Shown here: piece after piece, positions 14,925 to 22,780 of the stretch | Position numbering within the stretch: the first letter of the stretch is position 1 | Layout: the number at the start of each line of letters is the position of its first letter | Assembly: GCA_046153015.1 (NCBI GenBank) | Contig: JBJXGF010000320.1 | Location: forward strand, 1-26,907 | Direction: 5' to 3' | DNA from: JBJXGF01 sp046153015 | GTDB taxonomy: Bacteria; Actinomycetota; Acidimicrobiia; Acidimicrobiales; CAIXPF01 | Length of the DNA: 26,907 bases | Program-made: the position numbers and the translations under genes | The notes under the pieces: generated by a model | What the model was told of the DNA's origin: nothing | Database searches by the model: none | What the model saw: the letters and a program-made list of their open reading frames with translations, nothing else

Positions 14925-16028
14925 GATCACGGTGCGGATCTCGGGGTCGAAGCTCTGGAACGGCACGAACTCCGCCCACGCGGACTCCCACAGCCCCACG
15001 ATGGCGGGGTAGCGGGCCTCCCAGACGGCGGCGAACTCGGCGAGGCGGTCCAGGGCGGCGGCCTCGGTCGGCGCGGTGTAGATCGGTTTTAGGTCCTTGG
15101 CCAGCTGAGGCCAGGCCCGGCGGCTGGCGTAGCGGAAGGAGTTCCTGAGCAGATGCACGACGCATGTCTGCACGATGGTCTGGGGCCACACCGCGCTCAC
15201 GGCGTCAGGCAGGCCCGTGAGCCCGTCGCAGACCAGCATGCACACGTCGCGCACACCGCCGTTCTTGATCTCGGTGAGCACGTGATGCCAGTACTTGGCG
15301 CCCTCACCGCCGTCGCCGGCCCACAGGCCCAGAATGTCCCGCTCGCCGTCCACGGTGACCGCGATGGCCACGTAGATGGGCCGGTTGGCGACCTGGCCCT
15401 CGCGGATCTTGACGTTGATGGCGTCGATGAACAGCACCGGGTACACCGCGTCCAGCGGCCGGTTCCGCCACTCCGACATGGTCTCGATCACCCCGTCGGT
15501 GATCCGGGTCACCGTCTCCTTGGAGACCTTGGCCTGATAGATCTCCTCCAGGTGGGCGCTGATCTCGCCATGCGTGAGGCCATTGGCCGACAACGACAGC
15601 ACCATCTGGTCCACCCCGGCCAGGCGCCGGCGGCGCTTGGGCACGATGACCGGCTCGAACGTGCCCGCCCGATCCCTGGGCACCTCGAGCTCGATCGGGC
15701 CGATCTCAGTCAGCACCGTCTTCGCGCGGACGCCGTTGCGAGAGTTCCCCGACCCATGCCCCGCACGGTCGTAGGGTTCGTAGCCGACATGGTCGGTCAT
15801 CTCACCCTCCAACATCGCCTCCAGCACCCGCTTGGCCAGACCGGCCAGCAGCCCGCCCGGGCCGACCAAGCTCACCCCGTCCTTCGCCGCCCGAGCCATC
15901 AACTCATCGGCCAGTTCCTCCGTCGAGAGCTTCCCCGCCAACGCCCCGCCCGGCGGGAGCTCCACGACAGGGGCCGAACCCGTCGAATCAACCATCTCGG
16001 TCAACTGTCTGTCCTTTCCACCGGGCAC
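14661..16028 (-). CDS. Truncated IS256-family (mutator) transposase fused to an integrase fragment
   Basis: The 455-residue open frame starts at GTG 16028 (or ATG 15995, with AAAGGA upstream). Residues 1 to about 367 are an IS256 transposase with the catalytic aspartate regions YPVLFIDAINVKIREG and VCDGLTGLPDAVSAVWP, plus VVHLLRNSFRYASR. The frame matches the family up to EIRTVIYTTDEI; the normal continuation with the catalytic glutamate (usually NAIES) is absent. It runs instead into VTRFGQFSGLPVSDEDF and an integrase N-terminus. The transposase therefore should be inactive. Only the right end of the element is present. Confidence 0.85.
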   Translation of the reverse strand: MPGGKDRQLTEMVDSTGSAPVVELPPGGALAGKLSTEELADELMARAAKDGVSLVGPGGLLAGLAKRVLEAMLEGEMTDHVGYEPYDRAGHGSGNSRNGVRAKTVLTEIGPIELEVPRDRAGTFEPVIVPKRRRRLAGVDQMVLSLSANGLTHGEISAHLEEIYQAKVSKETVTRITDGVIETMSEWRNRPLDAVYPVLFIDAINVKIREGQVANRPIYVAIAVTVDGERDILGLWAGDGGEGAKYWHHVLTEIKNGGVRDVCMLVCDGLTGLPDAVSAVWPQTIVQTCVVHLLRNSFRYASRRAWPQLAKDLKPIYTAPTEAAALDRLAEFAAVWEARYPAIVGLWESAWAEFVPFQSFDPEIRTVIYTTDEIVTRFGQFSGLPVSDEDFVGPFVGLDEAEQLAARLDRERDATPAAPTGPVTFGEYLANTWIPHKRRQARATTAYRYAWFVDR

Positions 16029-16076
16029 ACCCGGCTACCGTAGGTGACAGTTACACCGTTGTAGTTACACTCCCGC
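16029..16076. mobile_element. IS256-type element, right end
   Basis: Between the transposase start and the interrupted gene A copy lies the IS end, closing with GTAGTTACACTCCCGC at 16061-16076. A 21-bp stretch of it (16056-16076) is repeated exactly at 24829-24849. No matching left end was found, as the transposase 3' part is missing. Confidence 0.6.
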
Positions 16077-16349
16077 TTCGGGATCTCGGCGTTCTACGCG
16101 GCGTCCGAGGACGAGGTCGACGCGTTGTGTCAGGCGCGGCTGGTCCGCTTCGACACCGTGGTGGTGTTCGGTCGCCGTGATCTCGAGGCGGCCGGGGTGG
16201 AGATCGTGCCGACGTTCCGGACCCCGCATGTGACGTTGTGCCGCAGTGATCTCGACGAGTTGGTCGAGCGGCTGTTGCGTTGTCGGCACGTCGTTCGGGT
16301 CAACCCGTACCATGTGGATGACGAGGAGGTGGTCGATGGAGGAGCTTGA
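16077..16349 (+). pseudogene. Module gene A, copy 2, 5'-truncated by the IS end
   Basis: The frame begins FGISAFYAASEDEVDALCQ right at the IS boundary and runs without interruption through EIVPTFRTPHVTLC and NPYHVDDEEVVDGGA. The first 60 or so codons, present in copy 1, are missing. Where copy 1 has an 8-nt deletion, this copy is in frame (RRDLEAAGVEIV). It overlaps gene B by 14 bp as in copy 1. Family unknown. Confidence 0.75.
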
Positions 16350-16581
16350 TCTTCGGGTCGACCTGAACACCGAGGACGACACAGGGTTGCCGTGGGCGTT
16401 TCTCGAGGACGCTCGCGACCCGGCGATCGTGGTCGAGGGCGCGTGGCTGGTGGTCGGTTCCGGCAAGGTCCGGGCGGTTGCGCAGGTTGCGCAGGTCGAG
16501 GGCGACCTCGTGTGGGTGCGGCCGCTGCCCGGTCCGGTGAGCCAGTACCGGCACCTGCTCGATCAGCGCGGCGTGGCCTGA
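16336..16581 (+). CDS. Module gene B, copy 2 (small protein of unknown function)
   Basis: The 81-residue protein starts MEELDLRVDLNTEDDTGLPW and ends PVSQYRHLLDQRGVA, the same length as copy 1 with about ten substitutions. GAGGAGGT lies 10 bp before the ATG. Differences from copy 1 are mostly conservative (SDARDASI against EDARDPAI, GELV against GDLV), which suggests selection on the protein. No domain is recognised. A 22-bp tandem duplication begins at its stop codon. Confidence 0.75.
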   Translation: MEELDLRVDLNTEDDTGLPWAFLEDARDPAIVVEGAWLVVGSGKVRAVAQVAQVEGDLVWVRPLPGPVSQYRHLLDQRGVA

Positions 16582-16618
16582 TCGTCGAGGCATGCGGACC
16601 TGATCGTCGAGGCATGCG
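16577..16618. repeat. Perfect tandem repeat at the gene B stop
   Basis: The 20-mer CCTGATCGTCGAGGCATGCG occurs at 16577-16596 and again at 16599-16618, a 22-bp period. The first unit contains the gene B stop codon. Copy 1 of the module has no such duplication. Confidence 0.85.
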
Positions 16619-16688
16619 AGGCTGGTGTCGGCTGCGCGGCGCCTCGGCTCCGCACAGTGACCTGCGACGGGCCATGGGCGCCGTCGTT

Positions 16689-16721
16689 CTGCATCGCGAT
16701 CTCTACCGGGATCTCTAACCA
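16689..16721. repeat. Tandem CGATCTCTA repeat, copy R2
   Basis: CTGCAT followed by CGATCTCTA at 16697-16705 and GGATCTCTA at 16709-16717, with the same 12-bp period as R1. It lies 107 bp after gene B and about 105 bp before the tRNA remnant. No gene was found between 16582 and 17074. Confidence 0.75.
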
Positions 16722-16825
16722 TCACCGTCGGATTCGGGGCGACACGCGCGCACAGGGGCGCACGTGCCTGGCGAGAACCGCCTGGTCAGCCGTAGTTGAG
16801 GCCACGGGACCGCGCCAGAGCATCG

Positions 16826-16869
16826 CTCATAACCCGAGGTTGTAGGTTCAAGTCCTGCCCCCGCCACCA
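16826..16869 (+). repeat. tRNA(CAU) 3'-half, attachment-site-like remnant (c)
   Basis: CTCATAACCCG, then AGGTTGTAGGTTCAAGTCC and CCCCGCCACCA, including an encoded CCA-like end. One base is missing in the variable region compared with remnant (a). There is no 5' half. CTGGTCAGCCGTA lies 30 bp upstream, as it does upstream of remnant (a). Confidence 0.75.
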
Positions 16870-16989
16870 AGTGGAGAACCAGCTCAGAGGCCTTTTCCGG
16901 GAAGTCGGGAAGGGCCTCTGGCGTTGTCGGACCGGTCAGCGCGAACACCACGCGAACAGAATGCTCTTCGGGATGGAACCCGACGGTCC
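16864..16989. repeat. tRNA 3'-flank repeat, copy 2 (pairs with 4334-4459)
   Basis: This segment starts at the CACCA end of the tRNA remnant, contains an imperfect hairpin at 16886-16919 (AGAGG...CCTCT arms) and a CGCGAACA pair at 16940-16947 and 16951-16958, and ends near GGAACCCGACGGTCC. It is the intact context of the flank seen at 4334, where the tRNA half itself is replaced. Confidence 0.72.
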
Positions 16990-17050
16990 GACAGAACTCA
17001 GGGGGTAGCCGTTCGAGCGCTCGGAGGACCTTCGGCTCTACTGTTCCAAC

Positions 17051-17074
17051 GAAATAGGTAACAGCATTACTTAC
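17051..17074 (+). promoter_or_regulatory. Candidate MarR operator and start region
   Basis: GTAA-CAGCA-TTAC at 17058-17070 is a small inverted repeat just before the MarR ATG at 17075. MarR proteins commonly bind such palindromes over their own promoter. The arms are short, so the call is tentative. Confidence 0.35.
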
Positions 17075-17563
17075 ATGACTGACGGGTTGAGCGACACGGA
17101 CATCGAGTTGTTCGGTTCGGTCTTGGTGTTCACCCAACAGCTCATGTTGCGGGCGGACGAGTACCTCGAGCCGTTTGGTCTGACGAGCCGGCAGTGGTTG
17201 TTGCTTGCCGTGCTCGACAAGCGGTTCCCGGGGTCTGCGCCGAGCATCTCGGAAGCGACGGCTGTGTTCGGCACGTCGCGTCAGAACGTGAAGCAGGTTG
17301 CACTGCAGCTCGAGCGTCGGGGCTGGCTTCGAGTCGAACCCGATCCGGTCGATCGACGGATGCTGCGTCTCGTGCTGACCGACAAACGCACGGTCTTCGA
17401 CGACCCGGCTGTCCAGGCGGATCAGGCGGCCTTCATCCTGTCCGTGTTCGGGGGGCTCACCCCGGGCGAGCGACGCACCTTGCTGGACATGGTCGCCACG
17501 TGCATCGCCGGCCTGTCGTCGACGTCCAACGATCAGCCGAAGAGTAGAGAGGATCGTCCGTGA
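17075..17563 (+). CDS. MarR-family transcriptional regulator
   Basis: The 162-residue protein has the MarR winged helix: LTSRQWLLLAVLDKRFPG, the recognition helix region SEATAVFGTSRQNVKQVALQ, then LERRGWLRVEPDPVDRRMLR for the wing with its DRR motif. It binds DNA as a dimer and is usually released by a small ligand. It leads a run of tightly spaced genes to 24561, and its stop overlaps the next GTG by 4 bp, so it probably controls the whole operon including itself. ATG at 17075. Confidence 0.9.
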   Translation: MTDGLSDTDIELFGSVLVFTQQLMLRADEYLEPFGLTSRQWLLLAVLDKRFPGSAPSISEATAVFGTSRQNVKQVALQLERRGWLRVEPDPVDRRMLRLVLTDKRTVFDDPAVQADQAAFILSVFGGLTPGERRTLLDMVATCIAGLSSTSNDQPKSREDRP

Positions 17564-18812
17564 CCCCCTCCGTAGCGCACTCCCAGGACCGCGTGACGCC
17601 GCGAGATCCCGTCGTGCCGCCCGATGTCGACGGCGCTGACGACGTGGATACGACCGTGGTGTCGCGCCGTTCGTTCCTGCGGCGAGCGGGCGTCGGCGCC
17701 GCCACCGCGTTGGTGTTGGTTGATGCCGCGGTGGCGTATCGGGTGTACGACCAGGGCGTGCTCGCCGAGGAGCGAGGCCCGGCGTTCGACGCGTGGGACA
17801 CCTGGCGCAACGGCCCTGATTCGATGTCGATGGTCAGCGCAGCAGTGCTGGCGGCGAGTGCACACAACACGCAGCCGTGGCGATTCACGGTGGGAGAGGA
17901 CCGGATCGACCTCTACGCCGATCTCACACGGTCCACCGGAGCGAACGATGTGCTGAACCGCGAGCTCGACGTGTCGCTGGGGTGTGCACTGGAGAACCTG
18001 CACCTCGCCGCCCTGGCACGGGGACGTCAGCCGGAGGTCGTGTTGGTGCCCGGCGGGTCGGTCGATCTCGTCGCGTCGGTTCTGCTGGGCGCGGGATCGG
18101 TGGTCGACGGTTTGCTCTACCGGGCGATCGGCAGCCGCCACAGCAACCGATCGGAGTACCGGTCGGACCCGGTTCCTACCTCGACCTTGGCGGCGATGGA
18201 CGATCTCGTCGACGAGTCCGTCGCTCCTGCCCGGTTGGTGTGGCTCACCGCGTCCGGCGATCGGCAGCGGTTCGGGGACCTCCTGGTAGAGGCGCGACCC
18301 GCGCCCACGTCGCCGACGACGAGCAGTCGACGGCTTCGTTTGCGTGGTGGCGCAGCGACTGGGACACGATCCAGCGTCACAAGGACGGCTTGACCATCGA
18401 CGGCGTCGGGCTGCGCCCGCTGGTGCGCACGCTCGGCAAGCTGCTGCCCGCGACATCTCGGCAGTCGGCCGACCGCACCTTCGTCGATCGCACGGTCATC
18501 CAGGCCCGGTCGGCTGCCGCGTTCGGCGTCATCGTCGTCGACGACCCCGCCGCTGGATCCGAACGCCTCGCTGGTGGCCGGCTGGTGCAGCGGCTGCATC
18601 TGTGGAGTGCAGTCAATGGCCTCGGCCTCCAGTACATGAACCAGATCACCGAGCGCATCGACCGCGACCGCCAGCTCGGCCGCGACGCCCCGTTCGAGGC
18701 GCCACTGGCTGATCTGGTCGGGGACGGGGCGCTGGTTGCGTTCCGCGTCGGCACCCCGACGGTGTCCGGCATGAAGAGTCCTCGTCGACCTGCACTGGAG
18801 GTGTTGCGATGA
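17560..18812 (+). pseudogene. Acg-type nitroreductase-like protein with Tat signal, frameshifted
   Basis: The first frame starts at GTG 17560, has a Tat signal SRRSFLRRAGVGAATALVLV at about 35-54 and the FMN-binding nitroreductase block AASAHNTQPWRF. At 18292-18296 a GCGCG run carries two extra bases (CG) and the frame is lost; the continuation, TRAHVADDEQSTASFAWW to PALEVLR, follows in another frame. Without the extra bases a protein of about 417 residues results. Family members resemble M. tuberculosis Acg. A paralogue is at 22781. The lesion could be a sequencing error, since both halves are otherwise well preserved. Confidence 0.8.
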
Positions 18813-19480
18813 ACACCGACGATCGCGCCCTGTTGGCGGCCGGATCGATCGCGGCGGTGCTCGGCGTCGGCGCCCGTGTCGCCGAGATCCTGGCCGGCAC
18901 CGTGACGTGGGCCGGCAACAAGAACGACCCGACGACACTTGGCTGGGTGACCGTCGGGCTCGGCGTCGTCATCGGCGCAGCCAGCCTGCTGGTGACTCGT
19001 AAGCGCCGGCCGGGCGCCCAACTCGGGTCGGCGGCTACGTTGCTCGTCTGCGCCCTGCTCGGCCTCACCACCGCCGGCCTGGCGTGGGTCCCGGCGGCAG
19101 TTGCCACCAGCGCAGCGTGCGCGCTGGTGGTACACCGGTCCCGACCGGCTGGCGCCTGGCGGGCGGTGATTGGTGCGCAGTGGGCTCCGGCGCTCGTCGT
19201 GGTGTTGTCGCTGATCTACCCGGCGTTCGGCATCGTCGCCGGCGATCGGGTCGGGTTGCTCGGCATCGCCGGCGCTGTGACGGCATGCACAGCACTGGCG
19301 CTGCACCGCCGATCCCACGGGGCGGCGGCTGTCGCGATGGTGCTCGCTGCCGTTCCGTTCGCGGCGGCAACGGCTTGGTCGGTGGTGACGCCGCTCACCG
19401 CGGTGTTGATGCTCGCCATCGGGCTGCCGTATGTGCTCGGCCACTCACACCCCATCTCGTCCACAGGAGGGACCTCATGA
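18809..19480 (+). CDS. Multi-pass membrane protein, unknown function
   Basis: The 223-residue product has about seven hydrophobic segments, starting LLAAGSIAAVLGVGARVAEI and ending LTAVLMLAIGLPYVLG. The ATG at 18809 overlaps the preceding stop by 4 bp and the stop overlaps the next ATG by 4 bp, so translation is coupled. No recognised domain; probably works at the membrane with the other operon products. Confidence 0.78.
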   Translation: MNTDDRALLAAGSIAAVLGVGARVAEILAGTVTWAGNKNDPTTLGWVTVGLGVVIGAASLLVTRKRRPGAQLGSAATLLVCALLGLTTAGLAWVPAAVATSAACALVVHRSRPAGAWRAVIGAQWAPALVVVLSLIYPAFGIVAGDRVGLLGIAGAVTACTALALHRRSHGAAAVAMVLAAVPFAAATAWSVVTPLTAVLMLAIGLPYVLGHSHPISSTGGTS

Positions 19481-20661
19481 GGACACTGATTCGTTGGACC
19501 GTTGGCCTGATCGTGTTCGCCCACGGCCTTATTCACCTGATGGGTGTGGTGAAGGGGTTCGGGTGGGGCGACGTGTCGAAGCTCACCGAGCCGATCAGCA
19601 CCTCGATGGGTGTCGCCTGGCAGGTCGCCGCGGTCGTGGTGATCGCCGCTGGTGTGATGTTGTTGGCCGGGCTCCGCTGGTGGTGGGCGGTCTCCGCTGT
19701 CGCCGCGGTCGTCTCCCAGGCGGTGATCGTCACGTCGTGGACCGACGCCAAGGCGGGCACCGTTGCCAATGTCTTGCTGGCGATCGCTGCGGTGTACGGG
19801 TTCTGTGCGAACGGTCCGACCAGTTTCCGGGCCAGGTCCCGGCGTCTCGCCGATGAAGCGGTCCGGTCCGTGCTGTCGGCTGCCGAGACGTCCGGCGCGC
19901 TGGTGACCGAGGCCGATCTGACCCATCTGCCGCCGCCCGTGGCCGGTTACGTGCGCGCCGCCGGGGCTGTCGGTCGTCCTCGCGTGGTCGGCTTCCGCGC
20001 CGCCATCAGCGGCCGCATTCGTGCAGGAGCCAGCGCGCCGTGGATGCCGTGGACCGGAGAGCAGGCCAATACGTTCGGTGCCGAGCCGAGCCGGGTCTTC
20101 TTCATGGACGCGACCATGAAGGGCCTCCCCACCGATGTCCTCCACGCCTACGTCGGGTCGACTGCGACCATGCAGGTCAGGGTCGCGTCACTGAAGACCG
20201 TCATCGATGCCCGTGGCCCGGAGATGGACCAGGCCGAGACCGTGACACTGCTCAACGACCTGTGCGTGCTGGCCCCCGCCGCGCTCGTCGACGCACCGAT
20301 CGAGTGGGCACCCATCGACGACCACCATGCACAGGCCACCTTCACCAACGCCGGTCACACGGTGAGCGCCGTGCTCACGTTCAACGACGATCACGAGCTC
20401 GTCGACTTCGTCTCCTACGACCGGCTCGCCTCATCGGCCGACGGCCGCACCTTCACACCGAGAACCTGGTCCACCCCGATCACCGACTACCGCAGCTTCG
20501 ACGGCCGGCGCCTCGGTGCCCTCGGTTGCGGCCGGTGGCATCCCGTCGACGAGCCCAGCTTCGACTACCTCGAGTTCCACGTGGACGGCATCAGCTACCT
20601 CGAACCCGGTGGCCAGGGTCGAGACAGGCTCGATGCACGGGACGTCGTGGGGTCGAGATGA
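19477..20661 (+). CDS. DUF6544-like protein with N-terminal membrane domain
   Basis: The 394-residue protein has three or four N-terminal helices (LIRWTVGLIVFAHGLIHLMG, VAWQVAAVVVIAAGVMLLAG, WAVSAVAAVVSQAVIV, VANVLLAIAAVYGF). A soluble domain starts near LPPPVAGYVRAAGAVGRPRV, a pattern I associate with DUF6544/DUF6920 proteins, possibly lipid or steroid related. The family name is a recollection, not a search. The intact C-terminus DRLDARDVVGSR has a decayed counterpart at 4125-4233. It overlaps both neighbours by 4 bp. Confidence 0.7.
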   Translation: MRTLIRWTVGLIVFAHGLIHLMGVVKGFGWGDVSKLTEPISTSMGVAWQVAAVVVIAAGVMLLAGLRWWWAVSAVAAVVSQAVIVTSWTDAKAGTVANVLLAIAAVYGFCANGPTSFRARSRRLADEAVRSVLSAAETSGALVTEADLTHLPPPVAGYVRAAGAVGRPRVVGFRAAISGRIRAGASAPWMPWTGEQANTFGAEPSRVFFMDATMKGLPTDVLHAYVGSTATMQVRVASLKTVIDARGPEMDQAETVTLLNDLCVLAPAALVDAPIEWAPIDDHHAQATFTNAGHTVSAVLTFNDDHELVDFVSYDRLASSADGRTFTPRTWSTPITDYRSFDGRRLGALGCGRWHPVDEPSFDYLEFHVDGISYLEPGGQGRDRLDARDVVGSR

Positions 20662-21308
20662 ACGCGCACACTCGGAGCTTGCGGTTGCGGCAGGTCCGCG
20701 AGGTGTTGGTCGACCTGCCGGTGTTCCTGACCTCGCCGATCTACCGGCGGTGGCACCTGCACTGGGGCGCCACGCCGGACGAGGTTTTGGCACCGTTGCC
20801 CGGCGACGATCGATTCCCCACGGCGCAGTTCCGCGCGACTCGGGCGATCACGATCGCCGCGCCCCCGGCACTGGTGTGGCCCTGGCTGGTGCAGGTAGGT
20901 TGCCTGCGCGCCGGGTGGTACAGCCATGACTTGCTCGACAACCTCGGCCGCCCGAGCGCGACCACGGTCGAGCCGGCGCTGCAGGACCTGCATGTCGGGC
21001 AGTGGGTGCCGATGTCGCCGAAGCCGCCACCGACCCAGCGGACCGCGTTCCGGGTCGACTCGTTCGAGGTCAAGCGCTGGCTGCTCTGGACGAAGCCGGA
21101 CTCGACGTGGTCGTGGCAGTTGACCCGCACCAGCCACGGCGGCACACGTCTCGTCAACCGCATTCATGCCGTCTACGACTGGCGACATCCCGGTGATGCC
21201 GCGCTGGGCGTGGTGCTGATGGAGTTCGGCGACTTCGCGATGAACCGCCGGATGATGCGCGGCATCAAGACGCGGGCCGAGTCCCTCGTCCGTGAGCGCG
21301 AGGGATGA
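20658..21308 (+). CDS. SRPBCC-family protein, first of two
   Basis: The 216-residue protein has the start of an SRPBCC (START-like) fold at about residue 55: ATRAITIAAPPALVWPWLVQ followed by AGWYSHDLLDN and LQDLHVGQWVPMSP. This fold forms a hydrophobic ligand pocket. A paralogue, with the same ITI.APP..VWPWLVQ.G..RAGWY pattern, is at 23887. The ATG overlaps the preceding stop by 4 bp. A 35-codon 5' fragment of a related gene lies at 4230. The ligand is unknown. Confidence 0.78.
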   Translation: MNAHTRSLRLRQVREVLVDLPVFLTSPIYRRWHLHWGATPDEVLAPLPGDDRFPTAQFRATRAITIAAPPALVWPWLVQVGCLRAGWYSHDLLDNLGRPSATTVEPALQDLHVGQWVPMSPKPPPTQRTAFRVDSFEVKRWLLWTKPDSTWSWQLTRTSHGGTRLVNRIHAVYDWRHPGDAALGVVLMEFGDFAMNRRMMRGIKTRAESLVREREG

Positions 21309-21312
21309 CGAG

Positions 21313-22764
21313 ATGACCGAGCCGACGCTCCGCGCGTCAGCGCGCCGGCCATGGTTGGCCGGCTTCGCGGCGTTCAACGCGTTCGGCGCGTGGGCTGGTG
21401 CCATCGGGCTGGTCACCGGTGGCATGGACTTCGGTGCGTCGATCAACGATCGTCTGCCGTTCGACAGCCTGGTCCTCGCCGGGCTCGCTCTCGGCATCAT
21501 CGTGGGCATTCCGCTCACCGTGCTCGCCTGGTCGGCCGGGACCGGCGGGCCGAGGACCGATGACTTGGCCCTCACCGTCGGGTTGACGCTCATCGTGTGG
21601 ATCGTCGTCCAAGTCGCCGTGATACGGGCGTTCTCGTTGTTCCAGCCGGCATACCTGGCCGTCGGCGCCTACTTCGTCGCCGCCTCGCATCGCGTCACGC
21701 TGAGCCCTTGCCGACGCGGGGTGCTCTTCGTCGCCGTCGGTTCGGTCCTCGCCGCGGTCGGTGCCGGTCTGTTGCCGCATCCGATCAAGAACGGTCTCAC
21801 CACCATGTCGGTGGTCGCAATCGCCTTGCTGCTGGCAGGAATCACCCTGGTCGGCGGCGGTGCGGTGTCGGCGTTGCGCGGTCGACGTCGCGTCGGCGCG
21901 TTGGCGGGCGGCGCAGTCGCGCTGTTTGTGCTCGCCGCGATGGTGTCGATCGTCGCGCCGGCCGTGGCCGCCACGAGCGTGCCGTCGACGGAGATCACCT
22001 CGACACCGGCGACGGTGGGGCTGGAGTACGAGTCCGTGACGCTCACCACCACTGACGGCGTGGAGCTCGCCGCCTGGTACGTGCAGGGCACCAACCGTGC
22101 CGGCGTGGTGGTCATGCACGGCGCCGGCTCCACTCGGTCCGACGTGCTCGACCAGGCCGCAGTGCTGGCCCGCAGCGGGTACACAGTGGTGCTCCTGGAC
22201 GCCCGTGGCCACGGCGACAGCGGCGGCACGGCGATGGACTTCGGCTGGTACGGCGACCTGGACATCGCCGCCGGCACCGAGTATCTGACATCCCGTCCCG
22301 AGGTCGACCCCGGCCGGATCGGCGTCGTCGGGCTCTCGATGGGCGGCGAAGAGGCCATCGGCGCTGCGGCAGCCGACCCGCGAATCCGAGCCGTGGTGGC
22401 CGAAGGGGCGACCGCCCGCCAGGCGGCCGACAAGGCCTGGCTCTCCGACGTCTACGGCTGGCGCGGCTGGTTGCAGGAGCAGGTCGAAAAGGTCCAGTAC
22501 GGCATCACCGACTACCTCACCGAGGCGTCACCGCCCATCGCCCTGCGATCGGCGATGGTAAACGCGCCCGGCACCCGCTTCCTGCTGATCACAGCCGGCA
22601 ACGTGGCCGACGAAGGCCACGCCGCCTCCTACGTCCAGGCAGCCGCACGCGGGCGGGTGACGGTCTGGAACGTCGACGGCGCGGACCACACCGGCGGCTA
22701 CGACACACAACCGGACGACTGGCAGCGGCGAGTCGTCGAATTCCTCGACGAGAGTCTGAGCTGA
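21313..22764 (+). CDS. Alpha/beta hydrolase with N-terminal multi-pass membrane domain
   Basis: The 483-residue protein has six or more hydrophobic segments in the first 225 residues (from WLAGFAAFNAFGAWAGAIGL to AVALFVLAAMVSIVAPAVAA). An alpha/beta hydrolase domain follows: oxyanion region VVMHGAGSTRSD, LLDARGHGDSGG, nucleophile elbow GLSMGGE and the likely catalytic histidine in DGADHTGGY. The hydrolase part probably lies outside the membrane and cleaves an ester or similar bond. ATG at 21313, 4 bp after the previous stop; an in-frame GTG at 21292 would overlap the previous gene. Confidence 0.85.
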   Translation: MTEPTLRASARRPWLAGFAAFNAFGAWAGAIGLVTGGMDFGASINDRLPFDSLVLAGLALGIIVGIPLTVLAWSAGTGGPRTDDLALTVGLTLIVWIVVQVAVIRAFSLFQPAYLAVGAYFVAASHRVTLSPCRRGVLFVAVGSVLAAVGAGLLPHPIKNGLTTMSVVAIALLLAGITLVGGGAVSALRGRRRVGALAGGAVALFVLAAMVSIVAPAVAATSVPSTEITSTPATVGLEYESVTLTTTDGVELAAWYVQGTNRAGVVVMHGAGSTRSDVLDQAAVLARSGYTVVLLDARGHGDSGGTAMDFGWYGDLDIAAGTEYLTSRPEVDPGRIGVVGLSMGGEEAIGAAAADPRIRAVVAEGATARQAADKAWLSDVYGWRGWLQEQVEKVQYGITDYLTEASPPIALRSAMVNAPGTRFLLITAGNVADEGHAASYVQAAARGRVTVWNVDGADHTGGYDTQPDDWQRRVVEFLDESLS

Positions 22765-22780
22765 CAGGAGGGAATCGCGA

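Noticed and set aside
15153..16043. Long plus-strand open frame, histidine- and arginine-rich
   Set aside because: It is the shadow of the IS256 transposase on the other strand, which carries the recognised motifs.
18377..19444. 355-codon minus-strand open frame
   Set aside because: Lies opposite two coupled plus-strand genes and has the low-complexity composition of a high-GC shadow frame.
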